DNA of 64,000 nucleotides from Pseudomonas putida W15Oct28 (GCF_000708715.2 NZ_JENB01000016.1:62001-126000); one strand, 5' to 3'. Counted from the first letter of the stretch, positions 1-8,173 are shown. The notes: a model not told the origin generated them from the sequence alone. Numbers and translations: made by a program.

Positions 1-315
1 TGCATGCGCCACCTGCTCGATACGTTGCGATGGCCAACCCATGCCAGCCAAGATTGAAGTCGCCTTCTGTGCCGACAGCGTTGACGCCTGCCCGCGCAAG
101 GGCGAATTCTTTTCTACAGCGACACAGTCATGCAGCAGAGTCGCTGCAAGCAGCACTTCCAGGTCGCCGCCTTCTACGCGCTGAATCCGTTGCGCGTTGA
201 CCCACACGCGATGGATGTGGGACAGGTCGTGGGAGCCATCTGGTTGGTCATCTGGCAAATGCTTCAACAGGTCAGCGGCCAGGCGCTGGAAAGGGGTAAA
301 AGCTTCGTTAGTCAT
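1..315 (-). CDS. HD-domain phosphohydrolase-like protein (partial, cut by window edge)
   Basis: The frame is open from an ATG at 315 to the first base of the window, giving 105 residues, so the C-terminal part is missing. The N-terminal part carries an HD-superfamily signature: His-Asp in 'GSHDLSHIHRVW' (around residue 35) and 'LLHDC' (around residue 70), a spacing typical of predicted metal-dependent phosphohydrolases of the YedJ type. HD proteins usually hydrolyse phosphate esters or nucleotides; no substrate can be inferred here. It is transcribed divergently from the gene at 430, with about 115 bp between the starts. The family call is fairly safe and the exact role is unknown. Confidence 0.7.
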   Translation of the reverse strand, partial: MTNEAFTPFQRLAADLLKHLPDDQPDGSHDLSHIHRVWVNAQRIQRVEGGDLEVLLAATLLHDCVAVEKNSPLRGQASTLSAQKATSILAGMGWPSQRIEQVAHA

Positions 316-429
316 CGTGGGTACGTTCCAGTTTCATCGCGAGACATCAAATTGACACTACCCCACCAATTTGCAAACCTTCCGCACCGATAACATCTGG
401 CAGACAGATGCAGCTCTGGAAAATATGCG

Positions 430-1212
430 ATGGAAAGCAAGCAGCAGCAATTGATGACGGCATACCGCCAAACGTTATCAGACCTACCCCCGCATTGGCT
501 GGACCGCAGCCGCGAGCACGAAGCAGATTTCAAGCACCTTTCAGGCTTGTTTCTTCCTGGTACGTCGCCGCACTTCGAGCAGGCGGCAAAACGTATCATG
601 GTTGTGGGTCGAGAAACGCGTCGTTGGGATGTTTTGACCGCCGGCAAACCCTTCATCGATCTGGACGAGTACATCCAGCGCGCCATGGCAATCCAGCAGC
701 GCCACCTGGCAAAGTACATCCAGGACAAGGCCGACCGAGGGGCCAGCTTCTTCAACTTTCTGCGCAAACTCCACCAGGCCGACCAACCCATAGGTATCGC
801 CTGGGCCAACCTCTTCAGCTTCGCATGGCAGAAAGGGTCCCCCATGCGCTGGCCGCATTTCGCAGATCTCATGAAGGTGTCCAAGCGCCTGCTCGAAGCG
901 CAAATCACCATACTTCGCCCAGACATCATCGTGTTTGCCAACGGCGCGAGCAGTGCCCATGTAAGGCAGCAATTCTTCCCGCACAAAGGCGAACTCAGCG
1001 TTTGCAACGACCTTGGTGATTACCGTGCGCAAGGCATCCCGGTAAAGCAACTGTGGCGCTTCCGCCTGCATGGCTCGATACAGTGCTATCGCATTCAGCA
1101 CCCGAGCAGCGTCAGTGCCGGCTCACGTGCAGCACGTCGTTTTCTTCTGGACCAGATACTCCTTGGCAACCAGCCGAATGATCAAACCCACCCGGACCAA
1201 CCGCACGGTTGA
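430..1212 (+). CDS. Hypothetical protein with uracil-DNA-glycosylase-like fold features
   Basis: A 260-residue soluble protein with no signal peptide or membrane segment. Three short motifs resemble the UDG superfamily layout: 'IMVVGRETRRWD' near residue 56 in the position of the first catalytic loop, 'LRPDIIVFANG' near residue 160 as a central strand, and 'IQHPSS' near residue 223, similar to the His-Pro-Ser loop. The usual water-activating motif is not clear, so activity on uracil cannot be claimed. Proteins with a 'VGxETxxW' start are generally annotated as UDG-like and remain uncharacterised. It is divergent from the HD gene and followed by a short spacer before an iron-receptor gene. A structure comparison would decide the fold. 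Confidence 0.5.
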   Translation: MESKQQQLMTAYRQTLSDLPPHWLDRSREHEADFKHLSGLFLPGTSPHFEQAAKRIMVVGRETRRWDVLTAGKPFIDLDEYIQRAMAIQQRHLAKYIQDKADRGASFFNFLRKLHQADQPIGIAWANLFSFAWQKGSPMRWPHFADLMKVSKRLLEAQITILRPDIIVFANGASSAHVRQQFFPHKGELSVCNDLGDYRAQGIPVKQLWRFRLHGSIQCYRIQHPSSVSAGSRAARRFLLDQILLGNQPNDQTHPDQPHG

Positions 1213-1280
1213 TGAACGCCTATCTATCCACTGAGTAAATTTTTTGTCAGTTTTATGTAAATAATTTTACACATTTTATT

Positions 1281-1299
1281 CCAAATAGTTCTCATTTGC
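1281..1299. promoter_or_regulatory. Candidate Fur box upstream of TonB receptor
   Basis: The reverse strand reads GCAAATGAGAACTATTTGG, which matches about 11 of 19 positions of the classical Fur box and the Pseudomonas variant with a GCAAATGAGAA half. It sits about 55 bp before the receptor start in an AT-rich stretch (1240-1300), where a promoter would be expected. Iron-repressed expression is inferred. Confidence 0.5.
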
Positions 1300-1352
1300 G
1301 TTAACGTCCCGCCTCGATTTCAACCCTACCGATCGACAAGGACTGTTACGCA

Positions 1353-3401
1353 ATGCTGCCATGCCCTCCGTTCTCCCGTGCCCTGCTCACCGTTGGATTG
1401 CTTGCGGCGGCTGCAGCGCAAGCCGAGGAACCCCTCGAGCTCGAGCCGCTTCCCGCCACCGAACTGCAGGCCTCCTTCGTCACCGCCACAGGGGGCGGTA
1501 CGGATGTACGAGATGCGCCAGCCAGTGTCAGTGTCATCACTCGGGAAGAGATCGAACGCCAGCCTGTCTACGACCTCAACACCCTCCTACGCCGCATCCC
1601 TGGTGTGACAGGCGGTTACGGCCCGGTGGGCGAGCAGTCGAAGATCAAGCTACGAGGCCTTGACGACAAATACACCTTGATCTTGGTGGACGGGAAACGC
1701 ATCGGTAGCTCCGCCGACACCAATTACCGACGTGATCTCGGTCGCCAGGACATCAACTGGATTTCGCCGAACATGATTGAGCGGATCGAAATCGTGCGCG
1801 GGCCGATGTCTTCGCTGTATGGCTCAGACGCCATGGGTGGCGTCATCAATATCATTACCCGCAAGGTATCCCGTGAGTGGAGTGGGTCGCTCAACGTAAA
1901 CACCACGATGCCGGAAGACTCCGACCGTGGGCAGACCAACCAAACCAGCATTAACTTGTCCGGCCCTGTCACGAACACCATCGGCCTGCGCATGGGCGCC
2001 AATCTCACTCGACGCGCTGCCGACGAGGCCACGCCTCGCCTCGACGCAACGGGTGACTTCGTTTACAACGACGGCGCCGGCGGCGCCAAAGACCACAGCG
2101 TCAACGCTTTGCTCAATTGGCAAGTTAATGACAACCATGAGTTGTCCTTCGAGGCGATCCACGGCGTGGAGCGTTCGTGGTCGTCAAAGAAAACGTTCGG
2201 TGATTGGGGGGATACCGTAGGTGAAGGTTTCGGCGCCGGACGCCTGACGCGCGACAGTTTCGTCGTATCTCACCATGGCGACTGGGGCTTTGGAACCTCG
2301 CGTATCGACGCTTACTTGAATAAATTCGACAATGACATCGGCGAGGGCAAGGCCAACTCGGAAGAAAAAATTGTCGAGGGCAGCCTTAATATCCCGTTCG
2401 AACTGTTGGTCAACCAGCGCCTGACCGTGGGCGGCCAGTGGAAACGAGAACAGCTGACCAACACTGACACGCTGGGCACGGTGCCCGTGGATTACCAAGG
2501 TGCAACAGTGGGAGGGTCGGAGCTTGAAGGTGACTATTCCGCGCTGTTCGTCGAGGATGAATTGTTCCTGCTCGATAACCTATCGCTGACACTGGGCAAT
2601 CGCTTCGACCACAGCGATGAATACGGCAACCACAATAGCCCACGCGCTTATGTGGTCTATCACCCTCATCCTGACTGGACAGTGCGCGGTGGGGTGTCGC
2701 GCGGGTTCCGGGCCCCCAGCTTGAAAGAAGGCAGTGCGGGCGCAGCGACCAACTCTGGCGGTCGCGGCTGTACCTCTCTACGCCCTCTTGGCTACGTGAC
2801 CGGTAGTTGCTGGATGGCAGGCAACCCAAACCTGCGCCCGGAAATCAGTACCAACAAGGAAATCGGCGTTTCATTCGACCACGACGGCTGGGAGGCCAGC
2901 CTCACGTACTTCCATACCGACTTCAAGGACAAAATTGAATATGCACCTCTGGGGTATTTCCAGGGCCGCTGGTGGACCATGCTGGAGAATGCGGACAAAG
3001 CCCGCACCCGCGGCTGGGAAGGCAGCACCAAGGTGCCGTTGTGGGAAAATGCCAGCTGGCGCACCAACGCAACCTACATGCTCGAAAGCCGCAACCTGTC
3101 GACCGGTGAAGACCTGATCAGTTCGCCGAAGCTCTCGTTGTTCAGTGCAATCGATTGGCAGATCAGCGAGCGGATCGGTACCGAGCTTTCGGCTCAGCAT
3201 GTGGGCAAGCAACGCGGACTAGGCACAGACTTCGTCAAGTCGTACACCACCTATGATCTGACCGCAAACTGGGCGGCCACCAACTGGTTAACCCTGAACG
3301 CCGGCGTGCAGAACTTGCTGGATGAAGACCCACGTGATGACTCGACCAGCTTTTACGTGCCCGGTCGGGCGTATTTTGTCGGGGTAACCACTTACTTTTA
3401 A
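1353..3401 (+). CDS. TonB-dependent outer-membrane receptor, FepA/CirA-like
   Basis: A 682-residue TonB-dependent receptor, the usual length for catecholate-type siderophore receptors. It has a signal peptide (hydrophobic core 'LLTVGLLAAAAA', cleavage near AQA-EE), a TonB-box-like 'FVTATG' near residue 46, and a plug domain with 'ASVSVITREEIE', 'LRRIPGV', 'KIKLRGLD', 'IERIEIVRGPMSSLYG' and 'GGVINIITRK'. A 22-strand barrel follows, ending in the terminal aromatic 'TYF' seen in outer-membrane proteins. It imports a ferric complex using TonB-ExbB-ExbD energy; the ligand cannot be read from sequence. No sigma/anti-sigma pair or ABC transporter lies beside it, so it is an orphan receptor, probably iron-regulated through the box at 1281. 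AAGGA lies upstream of the chosen ATG. Confidence 0.85.
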   Translation: MLPCPPFSRALLTVGLLAAAAAQAEEPLELEPLPATELQASFVTATGGGTDVRDAPASVSVITREEIERQPVYDLNTLLRRIPGVTGGYGPVGEQSKIKLRGLDDKYTLILVDGKRIGSSADTNYRRDLGRQDINWISPNMIERIEIVRGPMSSLYGSDAMGGVINIITRKVSREWSGSLNVNTTMPEDSDRGQTNQTSINLSGPVTNTIGLRMGANLTRRAADEATPRLDATGDFVYNDGAGGAKDHSVNALLNWQVNDNHELSFEAIHGVERSWSSKKTFGDWGDTVGEGFGAGRLTRDSFVVSHHGDWGFGTSRIDAYLNKFDNDIGEGKANSEEKIVEGSLNIPFELLVNQRLTVGGQWKREQLTNTDTLGTVPVDYQGATVGGSELEGDYSALFVEDELFLLDNLSLTLGNRFDHSDEYGNHNSPRAYVVYHPHPDWTVRGGVSRGFRAPSLKEGSAGAATNSGGRGCTSLRPLGYVTGSCWMAGNPNLRPEISTNKEIGVSFDHDGWEASLTYFHTDFKDKIEYAPLGYFQGRWWTMLENADKARTRGWEGSTKVPLWENASWRTNATYMLESRNLSTGEDLISSPKLSLFSAIDWQISERIGTELSAQHVGKQRGLGTDFVKSYTTYDLTANWAATNWLTLNAGVQNLLDEDPRDDSTSFYVPGRAYFVGVTTYF

Positions 3402-3535
3402 GTTGAGCGAACCGCAACTGCGCTCACCTGAATGTACAGTTGAGCGCGCCTGAACGTGTTTGCAGGCATGCGGGATGGGTGGGCCGGGATTCCCAGTAAA
3501 ACCAGAAAGGCACTCGCCACCTTCAACCACTGCTA

Positions 3536-4252
3536 TCAGGGCTTCATAAGCGGCTCGATGCCGATCCATCTTTTCACCGGGTGATAACACAGCTGCAAGG
3601 GCGGAATTTCCACATTTCGCCCCTGCACCTGCAGGCTACCCATGTTGATCGTCCACTTGGAATCAGCGTTCAGCTTGTCCGTCTGGAAGATCACATAAGC
3701 CGAGCCGTAGCGCTTGTTGTTGGTGAGTTTGGGAATCATCCGGTGCACTTCATCGCTGTTGATGTCGTACGGCGATGGCCTGGCAGCCCGCTCATTCACA
3801 GAGGGATAGTCGTAGATATCGTTGAGGCCCACGTACACCTCAGGCCGTGCATTCAGGCGTGAGCCGTCTTCAAAAGTGATGTAGGCCTGACGGCTGTCGT
3901 AGAGCACCGGGATTGGCGGTTCGCCACGCTTGAAATCGGTCGACGGGCGCTGGCGGTCCTTGTTGTAGGCGATCATCTGCACGAAGAATTCCGCGCGTGG
4001 GTATTCCTCGCCCGAGTACTGCACGTGCAGGCCTTGCTCGTAGCGCTTTTCGCCCCACTGGGCGGCGTGGTCGTAGAGGTAGGTTTCCAGGTAGAGGGTG
4101 GTTGCGCCTTGCGGGCCTGGGACTTTGAACTGGAATTCGGATTCGCAGAGGTCAGCGTAGGCGGCACGTTCGCGTTTCCAGGGGACGCAGGCGGTTAGGG
4201 AGGCTGTGGCCAGTAGTAGCAGGAGGGAGGTTGTGCGCTTGAGGTTATTCAT
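3536..4252 (-). CDS. Predicted lipoprotein of unknown function
   Basis: A 238-residue protein starting at the ATG at 4252, which places a lipoprotein signal peptide at the N-terminus: 'MNNLKRT', then a Leu-rich core and lipobox 'LTAC' with Cys near residue 20. A longer frame opens at 4396 but would bury this signal. The mature part is rich in beta-strand patterns and charged residues and has no motif I recognise. It should be anchored in the outer or inner membrane facing the periplasm. It is convergent with the receptor gene, from which it is separated by 134 bp. Confidence 0.65.
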   Translation of the reverse strand: MNNLKRTTSLLLLLATASLTACVPWKRERAAYADLCESEFQFKVPGPQGATTLYLETYLYDHAAQWGEKRYEQGLHVQYSGEEYPRAEFFVQMIAYNKDRQRPSTDFKRGEPPIPVLYDSRQAYITFEDGSRLNARPEVYVGLNDIYDYPSVNERAARPSPYDINSDEVHRMIPKLTNNKRYGSAYVIFQTDKLNADSKWTINMGSLQVQGRNVEIPPLQLCYHPVKRWIGIEPLMKP

Positions 4253-4489
4253 GACCGGCCTTGGTCTGGTTGCGTGGGGGCAGTTTCGAGGGCTGAGGGG
4301 CGGAAGTCCATGCTGACCGTTTGCCATCATCGCTACGTGCACACTTGGTAAGTGATCGTGCGAAAAATCAGAAATAGGCCCTTCCTTGTAGGGCATTTCC
4401 CAAAGATACTCCCTGCGCCTAGTTTTCGTTGCACATCCATATCGTGAGTCCTAGTCTCGACCTGCCGCTACCAATTGGCGGCACGGTTT

Positions 4490-4592
4490 TGACAGACCGT
4501 GGTTCACTGAGAGCATGTGCAATGCCAGTTATGGCAGCTGTGCGTGGGGCACCTTTGTGTGCGCCGGGATTCTCAGTGCCCTCGGTCTGTCA
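4490..4592 (+). ncRNA. Structured leader with long imperfect stem (candidate cis-regulatory RNA)
   Basis: The 5' arm 4490-4512 and the 3' arm 4571-4592 pair over about 20 bp: TGACAGACCG with CGGTCTGTCA, and CACTGAGA with TCTCAGTG. The enclosed segment contains a smaller hairpin TGCCA-GTTA-TGGCA (4523-4536) and a GC-rich element around 4545-4565. The 3' arm can also pair with GGCACTGAGA at 4648-4657, which overlaps the ribosome-binding site of the gene at 4664. No family name is assigned. The pairing is visible in sequence; the regulatory role is inferred. Confidence 0.45.
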
Positions 4593-4663
4593 ACCCACAA
4601 ACAGCTGCCACCCTTCCGTTTGACAGCGGGTTTGCGGCAGCCCTTAAGGCACTGAGAGGGTTT

Positions 4664-4906
4664 ATGCTGAAGATAGTCCCTGATCCACCCCACACCGTTC
4701 TCTCCCTTGAAGACACCCTGATCCAGGCCACAGATTACGCGTTATGCGCAGCCACTGTTGTGCATCACGCAATGCAGTTGCAGCCCAAGTCGCCAGCGTC
4801 GATTTTGATGATGACCTCGATGCATGAACTGGAGACGCTGCGAGCCTTACTTGAATCTGCAATAGCCCAGGTGCAGATGCCTACTGGACCTCTGACTTCG
4901 CACTGA
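4664..4906 (+). CDS. Small Pseudomonas-type protein, 80 aa
   Basis: An 80-residue protein beginning 'MLKIVPDPPHTVLSLEDTL'. The ATG at 4664 has GAGAGGG just upstream, so it is preferred over the longer frame from 4517, which would run through the structured leader. The 'K(I/V)xPDPP' opening and the following short helices resemble the small proteins found in many copies in Pseudomonas genomes (DUF6124/DUF3077 neighbourhoods), but I cannot place it firmly. It contains a predicted helix with 'DYALCAATVVHHAM'. It lies 162 bp before the DUF3077 gene on the same strand, a pairing that suggests related roles. Function is unknown. Confidence 0.55.
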   Translation: MLKIVPDPPHTVLSLEDTLIQATDYALCAATVVHHAMQLQPKSPASILMMTSMHELETLRALLESAIAQVQMPTGPLTSH

Positions 4907-5004
4907 AGCCTAACTGCTGTGTCGCCTAGGCCCCCTAACACCGGAGAGCTGAGCGCCCACATTGATCTGGTCAATGCCGCAGATCTTGAAGCCTACGCAG
5001 CATT

Positions 5005-5040
5005 TGTGGGAGCTGGCTTGCCGGCGAGAGGCCAGCCCAG
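5005..5040. repeat. Degenerate REP-like hairpin
   Basis: TGTGGGAGCTGGCTTGCCGGCGA followed by a complementary GCCAGCCC end resembles the Pseudomonas REP family built on TGTGGGAGCGGGC, with several changes. It lies in the 160-bp spacer before the DUF3077 gene. Confidence 0.5.
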
Positions 5041-5068
5041 GCTTTAGAGATTTCGGGGAGATTGAACA

Positions 5069-5332
5069 ATGTCCACAGAAGAAACCAAATTCACCGTCGG
5101 CAAAACCACCTTCTACCAAGGTGAAAACCAGACTCATCCCCTCTTCCGCATCGAGGCCGGCATCCCCTGTCAGAGTGCACGCGAACAGGCCTCGGAGCTG
5201 ATGGGCTATGCACGGGATATGACCTTGGACGGCTTGATGGAGGACAAGCCACAGCTGATCTGGGCTTCGCACTACCTCTGCGCCTTGGCCAAGGCGCTGA
5301 TGGATGATGCCGAACTGGGCATGATGCGCTGA
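5069..5332 (+). CDS. DUF3077 family protein
   Basis: An 87-residue protein with the DUF3077 pattern: 'LFRIEAGIP' (residues 25-33), 'AREQASELM' (37-45), 'RDMTLD' (49-54) and 'IWASHYLCALAKALMDDAE' at the C-terminus. DUF3077 proteins are small, Pseudomonas-centred, often multicopy, and uncharacterised. The ATG at 5069 is preceded by GGGGAG. It follows the 80-aa gene on the same strand with a REP-like element between, so cotranscription is possible but not shown. Confidence 0.8.
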   Translation: MSTEETKFTVGKTTFYQGENQTHPLFRIEAGIPCQSAREQASELMGYARDMTLDGLMEDKPQLIWASHYLCALAKALMDDAELGMMR

Positions 5333-5546
5333 ACTGCCTATTCCTCAACGGATGTCTTCGAGACCTAATTCAAACCCGGCCTCGGAGGCAATCCGACTAT
5401 ACGGCCTGCTTTAGCCATCCCAGATCCTGCTCCATAGACCGCGACATCAAGACTGAGACGCAAAGGCTCGGGTAAGCTGACAGTAAACCTTTCGCGATTT
5501 GTACAGGTCCGCTGCAGGGCCATCGACTTAAATCACGCTCGGGTCT

Positions 5547-6353
5547 CTACACCGAATCGCTGACCCATCGCCCGCGTAACATCCCTTTCAACTCACCAAC
5601 GCTCAGAGTCATGTCTCGCTTGCGGTGGATTACCGCGTGACAGTTAGCACAAAGCGTCACTAGATCTGTCTCAGGGTTCACGACCTGCTCCCCACCAAAT
5701 TTCGAAATCGGTACTACGTGGTGAACGTGAATAAAACCCTTCGCGTGCTCACCGTAAGCCAGTTCGAAATCAAAGCCACATGCCTTGCAATCAAGCCCGT
5801 GGAAGGCAATGGCCTTCAACCGCAGATCTTTTCTACGCTCGTAGCGGGTTCCGAAGTAGCTTGTCTTGCTACCTTCACTGAACGATTCAAAGGTGTATGC
5901 ATCGTCTTCGGTATTCGACACGACCGCTTCAGCCTGCGAAGGCAAGAGCTTCGCATGGCTTAAGATGGCATCGTAATCGGCCTGGGAGATGGGCCGGACC
6001 CCGTCACGCCAGTAGTTCTTGACGCGGGTAGCTGGAATAGTCTCCAGGTACAGCCCGTCGATTTTGGCTGAGACAGCGTCTTCAAACGGCGTGAAATTTT
6101 CGACGAACGCAAAAAGATCACCCTTATCGCTCTTTGGGTCCGCGTAGACCTTACCGATGCGTGCCTTGCCGAAGTAATGCGGCGCGGCGCTAAGTCGTGC
6201 GGAAGCAAAGGCTTGGTCCTTAATACGCCCCTTGTAATAGATCACTTCAGTTCCCTGGGTAAGCCAGGCCTTGTAGCGTTTGGGGAAGTGATAGACAGCG
6301 CCTGTCTCGTCTTCCCATTGCGATGTGTCGTTTTCAACGATGACGAAGGGCAT
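5547..6353 (-). CDS. HNH endonuclease with N-terminal PUA/EVE-like domain (putative modification-dependent nuclease)
   Basis: A 268-residue protein; the ATG at 6353 is preceded by GAGAGGAAA at good spacing and is preferred to the longer frame from 6389. The C-terminal part is a clear HNH nuclease: 'CKACGFDF' (Cys pair, near residue 196), 'IHVHHVVPISKFGG' (His-His, near 215) and 'DLVTLCANCHAVIH' (Cys-x-x-Cys-His, near 237), so Zn-binding Cys pairs and the HNH core are intact. The N-terminal 120 residues contain 'YHFPKRY' and 'GTEVIYYKG', as in PUA/EVE-type domains that read modified bases and are fused to HNH in some type IV restriction enzymes. Cleavage of modified (for example phage) DNA is inferred, not shown. 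It sits just outside the island boundary. Confidence 0.75.
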   Translation of the reverse strand: MPFVIVENDTSQWEDETGAVYHFPKRYKAWLTQGTEVIYYKGRIKDQAFASARLSAAPHYFGKARIGKVYADPKSDKGDLFAFVENFTPFEDAVSAKIDGLYLETIPATRVKNYWRDGVRPISQADYDAILSHAKLLPSQAEAVVSNTEDDAYTFESFSEGSKTSYFGTRYERRKDLRLKAIAFHGLDCKACGFDFELAYGEHAKGFIHVHHVVPISKFGGEQVVNPETDLVTLCANCHAVIHRKRDMTLSVGELKGMLRGRWVSDSV

Positions 6354-6558
6354 TACATTTCCTCTCGACTGGTTGCAAAAGCCTACCAAAAAAGAGGAAA
6401 TTTCCTACGGCTCAATGAGAATTGACCGAACCGCTGAATGTTGTGTGACTCGTTGTGAGCTACGTCTCGGGCATCGATGTCCTTTAGTTGGTGCACTTAG
6501 CGGATGCCGCCGCACCCTCAGCTCGCACTGTACGAGTCAGCATAAAGTTAACAAACCA

Positions 6559-6591
6559 CGGACGCGGGTTCAGATCCCCCCGGCTCCACCA
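6559..6591 (+). other. tmRNA (ssrA) 3'-end remnant; left attachment-site candidate
   Basis: CGGACGCGGGTT followed by CAGATCCCCC and CGGCTCCACCA has the layout of the T-arm and acceptor 3' end of a bacterial tmRNA, including the encoded CCA. The stem has a C-C mismatch and no tmRNA body lies upstream, where the HNH gene is instead. It is therefore a remnant or copy created by integration. The ssrA 3' end is a known integration target, and the integrase starts 190 bp downstream. An imperfect copy of 6568-6587 occurs at 22045-22064. Confidence 0.6.
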
Positions 6592-6601
6592 GATGATCAA
6601 T

Positions 6602-6628
6602 AAAAGACGTCCACGGACGTCTTTTTTT
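6602..6628 (+). terminator. Rho-independent terminator after the tmRNA remnant
   Basis: AAAAGACGTCC pairs with GGACGTCTTTT around a CACG tetraloop and runs into a T-tract. It lies directly after the tmRNA-like 3' end, so it is probably the former ssrA terminator carried with the attachment site. Confidence 0.8.
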
Positions 6629-6705
6629 GTACCTGTAACTCAGTTAAATCAATGACTTACAGCGCTTTTGAGGGCCATAGAGGTTTTTTGAGTTCCAGAC
6701 GGTTT

Positions 6706-6725
6706 GGTATCCCAGGTGGTATCCC
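6706..6725. repeat. Paired GGTATCCC repeats, left integrase arm-site candidate
   Basis: GGTATCCC occurs at 6706 and 6718 with an exact 12-bp period; an inverted GGATACC lies at about 6748. The same paired arrangement (GGTATTCC, 12-bp period) occurs near the other end of the island at 21971 and 21983. Direct repeats flanking the core are typical arm-type binding sites of tyrosine integrases. Confidence 0.5.
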
Positions 6726-6778
6726 GGGCTACCCGGTGCTATTTTTAGGATACCAAAACGGTGCCGGAGGTAGCTCTC

Positions 6779-8035
6779 ATGCCTACTCAAGCAACCCGCC
6801 TCTCCGACCGCCAGCTCAAGGCGGTCAAGGCAACTGGTAAAGATTTCGTCCTCAGCGATGGTGACGGCCTACAGCTTCGCGTCAGAGCCAGCGGCTCGAT
6901 GATGTGGAACTTCAATTACCGCGAGCCGTTGACCAGAAGCCGTATCAACATGGCACTCGGTCCTTACCCCGACCTCTCACTAGCCAATGCTCGGAAAAAA
7001 GCAGTCGAGGCGCGCGAGCTGCTTGCCCTGGGTATTGATCCCAAAGTCCAACGTGATGAGGTAAGGCAAGCCAAGCTTGCTGAGACTGAGCACACCTTCG
7101 AGAAGGTGGCCACCGCCTGGTTCGAGCTGAAGAAAGACTCGGTAACCCCCGCCTACGCCGAGGACATTTGGCGATCGCTTACCCTTCACGTTCTCCCGAG
7201 CATGAAGACAACACCGCTTTCAGAAATCACCGCCCCGATGGTCATCAAAATCCTCCGCCCAATCGAGGCTAAAGGCAGCCTCGAGACTGTGAAGCGATTG
7301 AGCCAACGACTCAACGAGATCATGACCTATGGGGTGAACGCCGGTTTGATACACGCGAATCCGCTCAATGGAATTCGTGCGGTGTTCAAGAAACCGAAAA
7401 AAGAAAACATGGCTGCGCTTCCACCAGAAGAGCTCCCCGAGCTCATGCTGGAGATCGCGAACGCCAGTATCAAGCGCACCACCCGATGCCTGATCGAATG
7501 GCAGTTGCACACGATGACTCGCCCCGTCGAGGCGGCGACTACTCGCTGGGCAGACATTGATTTTGAAAGGCGTGTTTGGACCATCCCTCCGGAGCGAATG
7601 AAAAAGCGCCGCCCACACAGCATCCCGTTGAGTGATCAAGCAGTCGCGCTGCTGCAATCACTAAAGACTCACAGCGGCCATCGCGAATACGTCTTCCCGT
7701 CAGACAGAAATCCGCGTACCCACGCCAATAGCCAGACTGCCAACATGGCGTTGAAACGCATGGGGTTCCAGGATCGCTTGGTCAGCCACGGCCTGCGTTC
7801 GATGGCGAGCACCATCTTGAATGAGCATGGGTGGGACCCGGAGCTCATCGAAGTCGCACTAGCTCACGTAGACAAGGATGAGGTGCGCAGCGCCTACAAC
7901 CGAGCCGACTACATCGAGCGCCGGCGTCCGATGATGGCTTGGTGGAGTGAGTACATCCAGAAAGCCGCGACCGGCAGCCTGCTCGCCTCAGCATATGGCC
8001 AAGTCAGAGACAAGAACGTAGTGCCGATCCGCTGA
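6779..8035 (+). CDS. P4-type tyrosine integrase of the genomic island
   Basis: A 418-residue site-specific recombinase. The N-terminal DUF4102-type arm-binding domain is visible in 'LSDGDGLQLRVRASGSMMW' and 'LGPYPDLSLANARKKAVEAR' (residues 25-90), and a core-binding domain follows (about 100-200). The catalytic domain has Arg248 ('MTRPVEA'), His337 and Arg340 in 'HGLRS', His363 in 'LAHVDK' and the nucleophile Tyr373 in 'SAYNRADY'; all five are present. The ATG at 6779 has GGAGG 9 bp upstream; a GTG at 6761 is less likely. Its position beside the ssrA-like remnant and the GGTATCCC pairs marks it as the enzyme that inserted the island. It should also excise it, probably with a directionality factor I did not find. 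Confidence 0.92.
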   Translation: MPTQATRLSDRQLKAVKATGKDFVLSDGDGLQLRVRASGSMMWNFNYREPLTRSRINMALGPYPDLSLANARKKAVEARELLALGIDPKVQRDEVRQAKLAETEHTFEKVATAWFELKKDSVTPAYAEDIWRSLTLHVLPSMKTTPLSEITAPMVIKILRPIEAKGSLETVKRLSQRLNEIMTYGVNAGLIHANPLNGIRAVFKKPKKENMAALPPEELPELMLEIANASIKRTTRCLIEWQLHTMTRPVEAATTRWADIDFERRVWTIPPERMKKRRPHSIPLSDQAVALLQSLKTHSGHREYVFPSDRNPRTHANSQTANMALKRMGFQDRLVSHGLRSMASTILNEHGWDPELIEVALAHVDKDEVRSAYNRADYIERRRPMMAWWSEYIQKAATGSLLASAYGQVRDKNVVPIR

Positions 8036-8064
8036 CCCGGCTACAAACGCAAGCTGACTGTTTT

Positions 8065-8079
8065 GGCGACAGCGGCGAC
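8065..8079 (+). repeat. GGCGAC tandem repeats, 9-bp period
   Basis: GGCGACAGC is followed by GGCGACAAC with a 9-bp period and then by a degenerate GGCGCTAAA. Further copies are at 8117 (direct), 8130 (GCGACC) and 8136 (inverted GTCGCC). Reverse-complement copies with the same 9-bp period occur at 10534, 10543 and 10552. Iteron-like, function unknown. Confidence 0.5.
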
Positions 8080-8173
8080 AACGGCGCTAAACGTTGAAAT
8101 ACGTGGGGTACAGAATGGCGACTGGTATAGCGACCGTCGCCAATTCTCCGCTCGCTCTGCGCTTTTCAGGCAA

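Noticed and set aside
4517-4663. N-terminal extension of the 80-aa protein through the leader
   Set aside because: It would translate through the long stem; the ATG at 4664 has its own ribosome-binding site.
6200-6600. A complete tmRNA gene
   Set aside because: Only the 3' end is recognisable; the upstream sequence is HNH coding sequence, and no tag-peptide frame or 5' acceptor half was found.
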